Shown here: piece by piece, positions 11,658 through 19,084 of the stretch
Layout of the letters: each line of letters opens with the position of its first letter
How positions within the stretch are numbered: the stretch's first letter is position 1
Assembly: GCA_019425015.1 (NCBI GenBank)
Contig: JAHYYJ010000008.1
Location: 63,889 to 127,888 of the forward strand
Length of the DNA stretch: 64,000 nt
Reading direction: 5' to 3'
From: Collinsella sp.
GTDB lineage: Bacteria > Actinomycetota > Coriobacteriia > Coriobacteriales > Coriobacteriaceae
Notes under the pieces: generated by a model
Database searches by the model: none
What the model saw: only the letters and a program-made list of their open reading frames with translations
Told to the model about the DNA's origin: nothing
Made by a program: the position numbers and the translations under genes

Positions 11658-13097
11658 CTACTTGGCAGCCTCGGGCTTGTAGGTGGCAAACTCGATCGCA
11701 AAGCCCACGGCGGCACCCACGAAAGAGGCAACGATAGCCCAGATCATGTGGTTGATGCCGTTAACACCGGAGGGGTCGATGAAGGACAGCCAGTTGAAGA
11801 CGCCCAGACCACCGGACATGTACACCACGGCGCCGGAGAGACCAATGATGAGGCCGCCCACAGCAGAACCGATGCTGGCGTTGATGAAGGCCTTCTTATC
11901 GGGCAGGGCGACACCGTAGATAGCGGGCTCGGTGACACCAAAGAAGAAGGCGGAGATCATGGCCGGCAGCGCGATACCGCGGAACTTCTCGTCCTTGTTC
12001 TTGAGATACATGGCGAAGAGCACGGCGCCCAGCGAGAAGGAGTGGGCGATAACGGAGCCCAGGATGTAGTCGTGGCCCAGAGTGGACAGGTTGACCAGCG
12101 CGATGGGCACGAGCGACCAGTGGAAGCCAAAGATGACCAGGCACATCCAGAAGGCACCGACGAGGGTGCAGCCCAGGAGGGAGCCGATCATGGGCAGGCC
12201 AAACAGCAGCGCGAAGAACTCACCAAGCAGGTTGGTGATGAGCGTGGCGATGGGGCCAATGACCAGATAGCCAAGGGTGACGGTAACGGTGACGACGATC
12301 AGCGGGGTGAAGAACATCTTCATAGAAGCGGGCATCCACTTCTTAACCCAGTGCTCGAGGGTGGAGCCAAACCAGACCATGAGCAGGATGGGGATAACGG
12401 AGCTGGTGTAACCCGAGGCAGGCATGATGAGCGGCAGGCCCAGGAACGTGGTGTACCAAGAGAAGGTGCCAGCAAAGCCGAGCTCGACGGAGCCGACAAC
12501 CTCGCCCGAGGTCAGGGCAACCATGGTGGGATACACCAGGGCAAAGGCGATGGCCATGCCGTTGAACTCGCTCATCTTGAACTTCTTGGCCGCGGTAAAG
12601 CCAAGCACCACGGGCAGGAAGTAGAACATGCCGTCAGCGACGGTGTAGAGCAGCGTGTAGGCGCCGTCGTTGGCAAAGCTCGGGACCAGGAAGGTAGCGA
12701 GCGCCAGCAGGCCCTTCATGATACCGGCAGCGGCGAAGGTGCCGAGCATGGGGGCGAAGATGCCCGAGATGAGGTCGATGATCACATCGGTAACGCCCTT
12801 GGGAGCGGCATCGTCGTCATCGGCGTCGACGGCGCCGCCGTCGCTAAAACCGCCGGCCTTGAGAACGGCGTCGTAGACGTCCTCGACGATGTTGCCCACA
12901 ACAACCTGGTACTGGCCGTTGGCGTGCATGACCTTGATGACGTTGGGCAGCTCGGAGATTGCCTCGTCATTGGCCTTCGACTCGTCCTTGAGCTTAAAAC
13001 GAACACGGGTAATGCAGTGTGCGACGCATTTGACGTTGGACTTGCCGCCAACCAGCTCTACGATCTGGGCAGCAAGATCGTCGTATTTACCTGCCAT
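11658..13097 (-). CDS. bglP: PTS beta-glucoside transporter, EIIBC (no EIIA domain)
   Basis: A 479-residue phosphotransferase permease of the Glc/beta-glucoside family. Residues 1-90 are the EIIB domain; CITRVRFKLKD carries the phosphorylated Cys near residue 26. After a short linker the EIIC domain has about ten membrane spans from DVIIDLISGIFAPMLGTF onward, with typical GVTEPAIYGV. It imports and phosphorylates aryl- or alkyl-beta-glucosides or cellobiose. It stops at YKPEAAK without the EIIA domain that BglF-type proteins carry at the C terminus, so EIIA must come from another gene. The ATG at 13097 has AGAGAGGA upstream. The preceding gene is the antiterminator, and a RAT-like leader lies between. 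Confidence 0.9.
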   Translation of the reverse strand: MAGKYDDLAAQIVELVGGKSNVKCVAHCITRVRFKLKDESKANDEAISELPNVIKVMHANGQYQVVVGNIVEDVYDAVLKAGGFSDGGAVDADDDDAAPKGVTDVIIDLISGIFAPMLGTFAAAGIMKGLLALATFLVPSFANDGAYTLLYTVADGMFYFLPVVLGFTAAKKFKMSEFNGMAIAFALVYPTMVALTSGEVVGSVELGFAGTFSWYTTFLGLPLIMPASGYTSSVIPILLMVWFGSTLEHWVKKWMPASMKMFFTPLIVVTVTVTLGYLVIGPIATLITNLLGEFFALLFGLPMIGSLLGCTLVGAFWMCLVIFGFHWSLVPIALVNLSTLGHDYILGSVIAHSFSLGAVLFAMYLKNKDEKFRGIALPAMISAFFFGVTEPAIYGVALPDKKAFINASIGSAVGGLIIGLSGAVVYMSGGLGVFNWLSFIDPSGVNGINHMIWAIVASFVGAAVGFAIEFATYKPEAAK

Positions 13098-13130
13098 GAT
13101 CTGTCCTCTCTTTTCCAAATTTCGACAAAA

Positions 13131-13175
13131 ATATCCCCTACCGCGAGCCGGTACCTTGCCCGCAGTTAGAAACCA
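13131..13175 (-). promoter_or_regulatory. RAT-like antiterminator overlapping a terminator, upstream of bglP
   Basis: On the minus strand GGTTTCTAACTGCGGGCAAG (ending in GTACC, 13151-13175) resembles the ribonucleic antiterminator bound by SacY/LicT proteins. Its 3' end shares bases with a short hairpin TACCG-CGAGC-CGGTA region (13139-13153) followed by T5. This is the classic layout in which bound antiterminator blocks the terminator. Confidence 0.65.
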
Positions 13176-13215
13176 AAAAGAATTGTTGCGATTGCCGCCG
13201 GGCTGGCGGCTTTAC

Positions 13216-14061
13216 TCACTCGGTCTGCGAAGCCGATCGCAGACGGTTGATATGCATCATCAGATACAAGAGCTCCTCGTCCGAGCAGCTCTGCTTGAAC
13301 TCTTTCTCGAACACGCGGTTGATGGCGTACGCACACTGGTAGGCCTCGGGAAAATCGCGGGCGGCCTGCATAAACAGTGAGGAGTTCTCGGTCTGCGTGC
13401 AGCTGCCCTTAACAAGGCGGCGAACCAAAAAGCGCAGGTGCGCAAGAAAGCGAATGTAGCAGTACGACGCCGTGTCGAGCGAGCAGCCGAGCTGCTTTTC
13501 CACGGAATGGGTTACCTCGTCAAGCACGCGGGTGCTCTTCATGATGAAGTCCATGTCCTTGGCGCGGCCCATGCCGTCGACCTCGGCGTTAACGATGTGG
13601 AGCGCGATGCTCGTGGCCTCGTTCTGACCCAGCTTGGCGCCGGTGTGCTTTTGCACGATGGCGAGCGCGGCCTGACCGATTTCGAGCTCACGCGGGTAGA
13701 TGAAAGCCACCTCATGCTCGAGCGGGTTGGGAGCGCTGATCTGGTCGTCGTCGCGCTGAACGGCAAACTGCAGGTGATCTGCCAGGATAAAGGGCAGGCC
13801 ACCGGACAGCTTGCAACCAAGCTGCTGGGATGCGAAGCAGGCAATGTCGCTTGCCGCGAGCAGAACGTCGTCGGGAAGTGTGCCGACCATATCCTGCAGG
13901 CTCTCGGGAACGTTATAGAATTTGCGCTGGATGAGCGACTCATCGGCAAGCTCGTAGGGCATCTCGTGAAAACCGATGCCCTTGCCAAAGACAACAACCT
14001 CTCGGCCGTCATCGCTGGCGGCGAGAGCAACGTTATTGTTGATCTTCTTTAAAATGAGCAT
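13216..14061 (-). CDS. licT: BglG/LicT-family transcriptional antiterminator
   Basis: A 281-residue protein with the three-part LicT architecture: an N-terminal CAT RNA-binding domain of about 55 residues (MLILKKINNNVALAA, VVVFGKGIGF), then PRD1 and PRD2 (HIVNAE and YLMMHINRL hold the conserved phosphorylatable His positions). It binds RAT hairpins and allows read-through of leader terminators; phosphorylation of the PRDs by the PTS EII or HPr tunes activity. GAGGAG precedes the ATG. It lies directly upstream of the EIIBC and GH1 genes, and RAT-like sites precede both it and the EIIBC gene, which fits autoregulation and inducer control by beta-glucosides. Confidence 0.9.
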   Translation of the reverse strand: MLILKKINNNVALAASDDGREVVVFGKGIGFHEMPYELADESLIQRKFYNVPESLQDMVGTLPDDVLLAASDIACFASQQLGCKLSGGLPFILADHLQFAVQRDDDQISAPNPLEHEVAFIYPRELEIGQAALAIVQKHTGAKLGQNEATSIALHIVNAEVDGMGRAKDMDFIMKSTRVLDEVTHSVEKQLGCSLDTASYCYIRFLAHLRFLVRRLVKGSCTQTENSSLFMQAARDFPEAYQCAYAINRVFEKEFKQSCSDEELLYLMMHINRLRSASQTE

Positions 14062-14087
14062 GAAAAAACTCCTCGGACATCGGCGCT

Positions 14088-14155
14088 AGACGACGGGGCG
14101 ATATTCCTCGTCTTCTATTATGCGCAAGTGATGCCTCCCGAGGAGTAACAAACTT
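14088..14155 (-). promoter_or_regulatory. RAT-like leader upstream of licT
   Basis: On the minus strand GTTTGTTACTCCTCGGGAGG within 14126-14155 strongly resembles the sacB/licT RAT (GTTTGTTACT...GGCA). It is followed by a hairpin whose outer stem is AGACGA/TCGTCT (14088-14113). The T-run is weak, so attenuation here is less certain than at bglP. Confidence 0.6.
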
Positions 14156-14170
14156 GTGAGCACGTGGGCG

Positions 14171-14200
14171 ATTGTAGGATGAAACTTGCATGCAGCGTAA
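14171..14200 (-). promoter_or_regulatory. Candidate promoter of licT-bgl module
   Basis: Minus-strand TTACGC and TACAAT are 18 bp apart, immediately upstream of the RAT-like leader of licT. Weak -35 match. Confidence 0.4.
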
Positions 14201-14223
14201 GCCCCATTGGTGCGAAAGTCCGC

Positions 14224-14251
14224 TGAACGGTAGGAAATCGCCTGTAAACGG
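14224..14251. repeat. 28-nt hairpin repeat, TGAACGG family, copy 2
   Basis: TGAACGGTAGG, AAAT, CGCCTGTAAACGG. It abuts a CCACCACAAAGG palindrome, so two families sit side by side in this gap. Confidence 0.5.
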
Positions 14252-14292
14252 CAAAACCACCACAAAGGTGCCTGGCCCCTTTGTGGTGGTTT
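14252..14292. repeat. CCACCACAAAGG palindrome family, copy 3
   Basis: CAAAACCACCACAAAGG with its exact complement around TGCCTGGCC. It lies just after the stop of the histidine-phosphatase gene and could act as its terminator. Confidence 0.8.
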
Positions 14293-14309
14293 TGGCTGAT
14301 GCCCCGATG

Positions 14310-14894
14310 TTACTCGCGCGGGGTGCCGTAGGGGTTGTACAAATCTGCAAGAGCAAATGTGCCGGTAGTAGCATCAAAGTCGAGTTCGAGCACACAGCAG
14401 TTGCCAATGCGGTGCTTCATCTTGAGCGGCTCCACGCCCACGCCGCGCATGACCTGAGCCGCTGCGGCGCCATGGCTCACGCACAACACGCTCTCATGTC
14501 CAGGGCGCTGCATGAACTCGGTGATGGTCGCCATCATACGCTCGCGAAACTCGACTTCGCCCTCGCCGTCATACTGCTTGTAAAAATCGCCGTACGGCAG
14601 GCGCGGATTCAAATCCTCGCTCGCGCCCTCAAATTTGCCAAAGTTCCACTCCTTAAGGCCCTTGACGCGCTCGTAAGGCTGACCGGGGAACGCAAGCTCA
14701 AGCGTGTCGCACGCACGCTCGGACGTCGAACTGTACGCATGGTCAAACGTAAGGCCACGCCCTCGCAGGGTCGCACCGACAGTTTTAGCCTGCTCGATTC
14801 CCAGCTCGGTGAGCGGCGAGTCACACCAGCCCTGCTTGCGACGAAGCAAGTTAAAGAGCGTTTGACCGTGACGCATAAAGTACAGTTTTGACAT
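14310..14894 (-). CDS. Histidine phosphatase family protein (phosphoglycerate mutase-like)
   Basis: A 194-residue cytoplasmic enzyme of the histidine phosphatase superfamily. MRHGQTLFN at residue 7 holds the catalytic His; SVLCVSHGAAA near residue 140 holds the second His; SPLTELGIEQA is the usual follow-on to the active-site loop. Length suits the small cofactor-dependent phosphatases such as CobC/GpmB-like proteins rather than glycolytic phosphoglycerate mutase. The substrate is unknown. The gene stands alone between the licT leader and the molybdenum cofactor genes. Confidence 0.85.
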   Translation of the reverse strand: MSKLYFMRHGQTLFNLLRRKQGWCDSPLTELGIEQAKTVGATLRGRGLTFDHAYSSTSERACDTLELAFPGQPYERVKGLKEWNFGKFEGASEDLNPRLPYGDFYKQYDGEGEVEFRERMMATITEFMQRPGHESVLCVSHGAAAAQVMRGVGVEPLKMKHRIGNCCVLELDFDATTGTFALADLYNPYGTPRE

Positions 14895-14965
14895 GAGGCC
14901 TCCGTGATCGCAATCGTTTGTCAGCGATTATGACACCTTGAGCTAACTTTAAGTCAAAGCTTTTT

Positions 14966-15007
14966 TGCAAAAACCACCACAAAGATGCCTGTCCCTTTTT
15001 GGCATGT
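14966..15007. repeat. Degenerate CCACCACAAAGG repeat copy
   Basis: TGCAAAAACCACCACAAAGA followed by TGCCTGTCCC matches the left half and core of the palindrome, but the right half is replaced by TTTTTGGCATG. It resembles sequences at 11381-11397 and 53168-53185. Confidence 0.5.
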
Positions 15008-15023
15008 TATGGCAGCGCAGCGA

Positions 15024-15123
15024 GCCGGTTCCAAGTGCCCCAGGTCGCCCCGAAAGAGGAGCGACGCGTACTTTGGTACGCGAGCGACGGCTTGAGGGGC
15101 GAGATGGGGTGCTTGGGGCCGGC
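15024..15123. repeat. Long-arm inverted repeat 3' of moaC-mobB
   Basis: Arms of 28 bases (15024-15051 and 15096-15123, starting GCCGGTTCCAAGTGCCCC) pair with several mismatches and enclose an inner hairpin, CGCGTAC-TTTG-GTACGCG at 15066-15082. It lies 13 bp after the stop of the moaC-mobB gene. There is no T-run. Confidence 0.6.
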
Positions 15124-15136
15124 GCAGCGTCAAGCC

Positions 15137-16438
15137 TTAAAGGTGGTCTTGGATGAGATCGCAGATGGCTCGGGCGTCGTTGATGTTGATAGCTCGGGTC
15201 GCAAAGCCTGCGTCGAAGGCCTGACGCGCCAGGGCCTCGTTGCAGGCAAGGGCCAGCGTGTGACCGTCGACCAGGTCGAGCGAGCTCTTGCCGCGCAGGC
15301 GGTCGACACCGGAGCGCGCGACCACGATGTTGTCGAAGCTCTCGGTCTTGTAGCCCTCAATGATCACCACGTCGACATCGTTGTAGCGCGACAGCAGCTC
15401 GCGCGCGGGCATCTCGTCCTCCTCGCGCGTGTCGGCGTACTCCGCCCAGCGCGTGGCACAGATAAGGCCCACGTGCTTGGATCCGGCCTGGTGATGGCGC
15501 CAGGTGTCCTTAGCGGGCACATCGATATCAAAGCCGTGATGCCCGTGATGCTTGAGCGAGCCCACGCGCAGGCCGCGGCGGGTGAGCTCGGCGATAACCT
15601 TCTCGACGAGCGTGGTCTTGCCCGAGTTTTGGTAGCCGATAAACGCGATCGCGGGGACGGCCGGGGCCGGAGCTGCGGACGCGACGGCGACAGGCGCGCT
15701 TGCGGGTGCGGCACCGTCAGCGGCCACAGCCTCAACAGCAGCGGCCTGACGCTCTGCACGATCCCACACGCCCGAGCGGCCGCCCTCCTTGTGCAGCAGG
15801 CGCACGTCGACGATCTCCATGCCGCGATCGACGGCCTTGCACATGTCGTAGATCGTGAGGCATGCGGCGCTCGCGCCGGTCAGGGCCTCCATCTCGATAC
15901 CCGTCTTGCCCGTCACGCCGGCCGTGACCAACACGTGAAAGCCAACCTGCCCGTCTGCGCGCGCCGGCGCCCATCCCTCGGGCATATCCTCGACAAGCGT
16001 CCCCGCCGGAGCGATGGGCGCAATGTCGCACTTACTCTTGGTAATGAGCAGCGGATGGCACATGGGAATGATGTCGCTCGTGCGCTTGATGGCCATGATG
16101 CCCGCCACGCGCGCACAGGCAAGCACATCGCCCTTTTTGGCGCGGTCCTGCAGCACCATAGCCTGCGTCTCGGGGTGCATGAGGATGGTGCCCTCGGCGA
16201 TGGCAATGCGATGGGTCTCGGCCTTATCGGACACGTCGACCATGCGCACCTCGCCCTTGGCGTCCACGTGCGTCAGCTCGTCGCGACGGGCGTCACGGGC
16301 GGACTCGGCGACAGTGCTGGCGGACGGCTGCACGGACGCGTCGGCGCTGCCAGCATTCGCCGCAGCCGTGGCTTTGTGGGCAGACATCGCGGCCCTGCGA
16401 GCGGCCTTGGTGGCATCGGCGTACCTGCTCTTGGCCAT
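15137..16438 (-). CDS. moaC-mobB: MoaC-MobB fusion, molybdenum cofactor biosynthesis
   Basis: A 433-residue two-domain protein. Residues about 60-215 are MoaC (cyclic pyranopterin monophosphate synthase): IIPMCHPL with the catalytic Cys-His, GKTGIEMEALTG, and TIYDMCKA with the conserved Asp and Lys. An Ala/Pro-rich linker (PVAVASAAPAPAVP) leads to a MobB-type GTP-binding domain: GYQNSGKTTL (Walker A), SLKHHGHHGFD, and DVVIIEGYK. MoaC works right after MoaA; MobB assists the guanylation of molybdopterin. The N terminus is an Ala-rich extension of about 50 residues. ATG at 16438 with GGAGG upstream; the gene starts 4 bp after the MoaA stop, so the two are co-translated. Confidence 0.92.
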   Translation of the reverse strand: MAKSRYADATKAARRAAMSAHKATAAANAGSADASVQPSASTVAESARDARRDELTHVDAKGEVRMVDVSDKAETHRIAIAEGTILMHPETQAMVLQDRAKKGDVLACARVAGIMAIKRTSDIIPMCHPLLITKSKCDIAPIAPAGTLVEDMPEGWAPARADGQVGFHVLVTAGVTGKTGIEMEALTGASAACLTIYDMCKAVDRGMEIVDVRLLHKEGGRSGVWDRAERQAAAVEAVAADGAAPASAPVAVASAAPAPAVPAIAFIGYQNSGKTTLVEKVIAELTRRGLRVGSLKHHGHHGFDIDVPAKDTWRHHQAGSKHVGLICATRWAEYADTREEDEMPARELLSRYNDVDVVIIEGYKTESFDNIVVARSGVDRLRGKSSLDLVDGHTLALACNEALARQAFDAGFATRAININDARAICDLIQDHL

Positions 16439-16442
16439 ATGA

Positions 16443-17498
16443 TCATCCTCCGATTTGGGACATAAATCGTTGCGTGCCCTCAATTATCGCGTGTTCCTGC
16501 GGTTTGTGGGCCACGGCATCGCGCCAAATCGAAAGTACCTGCATATCATCACCACGGCGCAGCGCCTCACGCACCGAATACTCGGCATCGCTGAACAGGC
16601 ACGGACGCACGTTGCCATCGGCCGTCAGGCGCAGACGGTTGCAATTCGCACAAAAATGGTTGGACATGGCGCTAATAAAGCCAACCGTTCCCGCCGCGCC
16701 CGGAAAGTGCCAATAGCGCGCAGGGCCCGCGCCGGCAGGAGCGTCGTTGATGTCGAGCGGCTCGAGCTCGCCCAGTCCCGCCGCGGTGGCCCCGGCATTG
16801 ATGCGCTCCCGCAGCTCGTCACTCGGCACGGTGTCACTCGCGTCCCACAGCTCGGGATTGAGCGTGGGCGCGTGAGGGTCTACGGCACAATGCGAGCTCG
16901 TGTGCTCGTCGCCGATGGGCATGTATTCGATAAAGCGCAGGTGGATGGGGCGGTCGAGCGTGAGCCGCGCAAGGGCCGCCACGTCTTGGTTGAGCCGGCG
17001 CACTATAACACAGTTGACCTTAACGGGCTCAAAGCCCCAAGCCAGCGCCGCGTCGATGCCTGCCATGGTCTGCTCGAGCCGGCCCAGGCGCGTGATCTTT
17101 CCAAACAGCGTAGGATCGAGTGTGTCGAGCGAGATGTTGACGCGGTTAAGCCCCGCGTCTTTGAGCTGCGGCGCCAGCTTGGGCAGCAGGGCGCCATTGG
17201 TGGTGAGCGAGATGTCCTCGATCTGCGGGATCGCGCGGATGTCGCGAATGAGCGGGATGATACGGCGGCTGACCAGCGGCTCGCCGCCCGTCAGGCGCAC
17301 GCGGCGAATGCCCTCCCCCGCCACCAGGCGCACAAAGCGGGCGATTTCCTCGGCACTGAGCAGCTCGTCGTGCGCGCGGGGCGCCACGCCATCGGCCGGC
17401 ATGCAGTAAATGCAGCGGAAATTGCACTTGTCGGTAACGGCAATGCGCAGGTAATTGATATCGCGACCAAAGCCGTCATGTTGCACGTGCCCGTCCAC
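16443..17498 (-). CDS. moaA: GTP 3',8-cyclase MoaA (radical SAM)
   Basis: A 351-residue enzyme that with S-adenosylmethionine converts GTP to 3',8-cyclo-7,8-dihydro-GTP, the first step of molybdenum cofactor synthesis. The N-terminal radical-SAM cluster is CNFRCIYC near residue 25; RLTGGEPLVSRR is the SAM-binding region. The C-terminal cluster that binds substrate is FCANCNRLRLTADGNVRPC, and the protein ends in Gly-Gly, the conserved functional tail of MoaA. The start is GTG at 17498 with GGGGAGGG upstream. It is upstream of and nearly touching moaC-mobB. Confidence 0.95.
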   Translation of the reverse strand: MDGHVQHDGFGRDINYLRIAVTDKCNFRCIYCMPADGVAPRAHDELLSAEEIARFVRLVAGEGIRRVRLTGGEPLVSRRIIPLIRDIRAIPQIEDISLTTNGALLPKLAPQLKDAGLNRVNISLDTLDPTLFGKITRLGRLEQTMAGIDAALAWGFEPVKVNCVIVRRLNQDVAALARLTLDRPIHLRFIEYMPIGDEHTSSHCAVDPHAPTLNPELWDASDTVPSDELRERINAGATAAGLGELEPLDINDAPAGAGPARYWHFPGAAGTVGFISAMSNHFCANCNRLRLTADGNVRPCLFSDAEYSVREALRRGDDMQVLSIWRDAVAHKPQEHAIIEGTQRFMSQIGG

Positions 17499-17630
17499 GC
17501 AGCCCTCCCCTCACGCGGCGTTTTATTCTTCGGAAAACATAATACCCCACGGGAGAATCATGCCGACACCCGTACGACAGGACAGGTCACTTCAAGCAAA
17601 ACGGACTTTCCAAGCCCATCCTCAGCACAG

Positions 17631-17690
17631 ACCATCACAACATTCGATGCTTTTCCCGATTTTGGCGAAAAACGTCGAATGTTGTGATGA
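17631..17690. repeat. CCATCACAACATTCG palindrome family, copy 2
   Basis: A 60-nt element: ACCATCACAACATTCGATG, an AT-rich centre, then CGTCGAATGTTGTGATGA. It differs at only a few positions from the copy at 18871-18935, in the same orientation on the far side of the nuclease-like gene. Confidence 0.85.
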
Positions 17691-17731
17691 TTTGACTTCC
17701 CACGGCACCCCGTAGAAGGGCCGGAACGCCC

Positions 17732-18769
17732 CTAAAGACCGCCGTCCCAGTGCCGAATCACGAATTCTCGCAGGTCGTTTTGACGTTTCTGGAACGCTTC
17801 GCTTCGGTCGCACTTGAGGCCCATAGCGAGCGCGATGGCGTTCATCGCCCGGTGCAATTGCAGCTGGTGGGCAAACTGAGTCCCGGTGAGGACGATCATC
17901 CTAAAGCCCAGCGCGCTCAGCACGGTCATGCGCTCCGCATCCGACGCGCTGCGCTGTTTATCAAGATGGTCCGAGCCGTTGTATTCAATCCCCGTACCGC
18001 TCGCAGGCGCATATACGTCGATCTCGAAATACCCGGCCTTTGCGAGATACTTGAACTCGTTGGGAACATCGACCCGATGGTTGAGCTCAACCTTGACGTA
18101 TCCTAGCCCGCCCTGAGAACGTTTTGCTACGACCATGATTGCGGTGGCCGTCTCCATGGGCGACCGCGCGCCATCGTACACGCGCCTGAGCACGGCGGCC
18201 GCGCGTATAGCCCCCTGACGAGATCGGTTCTCATTGCAATAGGCAATCATGTCGGCAACGGTATATCTCTGCCTCATCTCGACATAATCGTCTGTCGACA
18301 GATGATTCAAATGGTATCGGGCGCAGATTTCGTAGCCATATTCCAACTGCTCGGGCTCACTCATCCACGAACCCGCTTGGACAAAGCACATGGCCTCATC
18401 AACCACCAGAAGGCCCTCTGCCACCTCGATAAGATGGCCTGGAGGTACCGGCGCTCCAAATACGCGGCACCTAAATCCAGCCGGCGTCGAGCGCTCAAAA
18501 TCAAAGTTGACGAGCGTATCGATATGGTCGAGCTCTTCTCGTGGAATACCAAGCGAAACCAGATAGTCGGTAACGATTCCAACTGCCGTTGAAGCCCTCA
18601 GCCCCTTGGCATCGAGTCCCAATTTGGGCAGGCTCGCGGTCAGCTCCGCCTCGCCAGCAAGCGAGTCCTCATCGTATAGGCTGCTTGCTCGCGAGAGCGG
18701 CTCGGACGGGCGCGCCACGTTGTGGTACAGCCAGGCAGTCTTATGAGACAGGACGATCGGCAGGTCCAT
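17732..18769 (-). CDS. Hypothetical protein with C-terminal restriction-endonuclease-like (DUF559-type) region
   Basis: A 345-residue protein of unknown function, no signal peptide or membrane span. The N-terminal two thirds has no motif I recognise. The C-terminal part (about residues 245-325) resembles DUF559/Vsr-type endonuclease folds: YFEIDVYAP with an acidic residue on a strand, GIEYNGSDH, then a helix with DAERMTVLSALGFRMIVLT. The usual E-x-K/D active-site pattern reads E-Y-N here, so catalysis is uncertain. In actinobacteria such domains often occur in AbiEi-like or orphan defence-type proteins. ATG at 18769 with TTGGAGGG upstream. It is flanked on both sides by near-identical palindromes, unusual for a housekeeping gene. 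Confidence 0.6.
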   Translation of the reverse strand: MDLPIVLSHKTAWLYHNVARPSEPLSRASSLYDEDSLAGEAELTASLPKLGLDAKGLRASTAVGIVTDYLVSLGIPREELDHIDTLVNFDFERSTPAGFRCRVFGAPVPPGHLIEVAEGLLVVDEAMCFVQAGSWMSEPEQLEYGYEICARYHLNHLSTDDYVEMRQRYTVADMIAYCNENRSRQGAIRAAAVLRRVYDGARSPMETATAIMVVAKRSQGGLGYVKVELNHRVDVPNEFKYLAKAGYFEIDVYAPASGTGIEYNGSDHLDKQRSASDAERMTVLSALGFRMIVLTGTQFAHQLQLHRAMNAIALAMGLKCDRSEAFQKRQNDLREFVIRHWDGGL

Positions 18770-18870
18770 GAGCCCTCCAATGGAGTCGGATAACCAACCT
18801 TATTCCCCTGCCCACGGGTCCGCACACCTTCGTGCGCAAGAAAGCGATTCCACCCGGTCGAGTGGCAGAA

Positions 18871-18935
18871 AAACCATCACAACATTCGATGCTTTTCCCG
18901 ATTTTGGCAAAAAACGTCGAATGTTGTGATGGTTT
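18871..18935. repeat. CCATCACAACATTCG palindrome family, copy 3
   Basis: Nearly the same sequence as 17631-17690 (one A/G difference in the centre plus extra flanking matches). Here the arms reach AAACCATC / GATGGTTT. It lies between the nuclease-like gene and the MATE gene. The rest of this 315-bp gap shows only a possible TTGACT near 19014 upstream of the MATE gene. Confidence 0.85.
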
Positions 18936-19084
18936 GAGGCAAGGTGCGGGCACGGAGGGCCAAAGCATCGCGCTTGGAGCGTGACTTTTTTCGCCCCGTC
19001 GTCATCACAAACCTTGACTCTACAATCGTTATATGGTTTTCACTACACTGGTAGCCAAACGCACCAAGCCAGAAAGCCCCGCCC

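Noticed and set aside
11544..13169. Gln/Asp/Gly-rich plus-strand frame opposite the PTS gene
   Set aside because: Antisense of a membrane protein; low-complexity composition reflects codon bias, not a protein.
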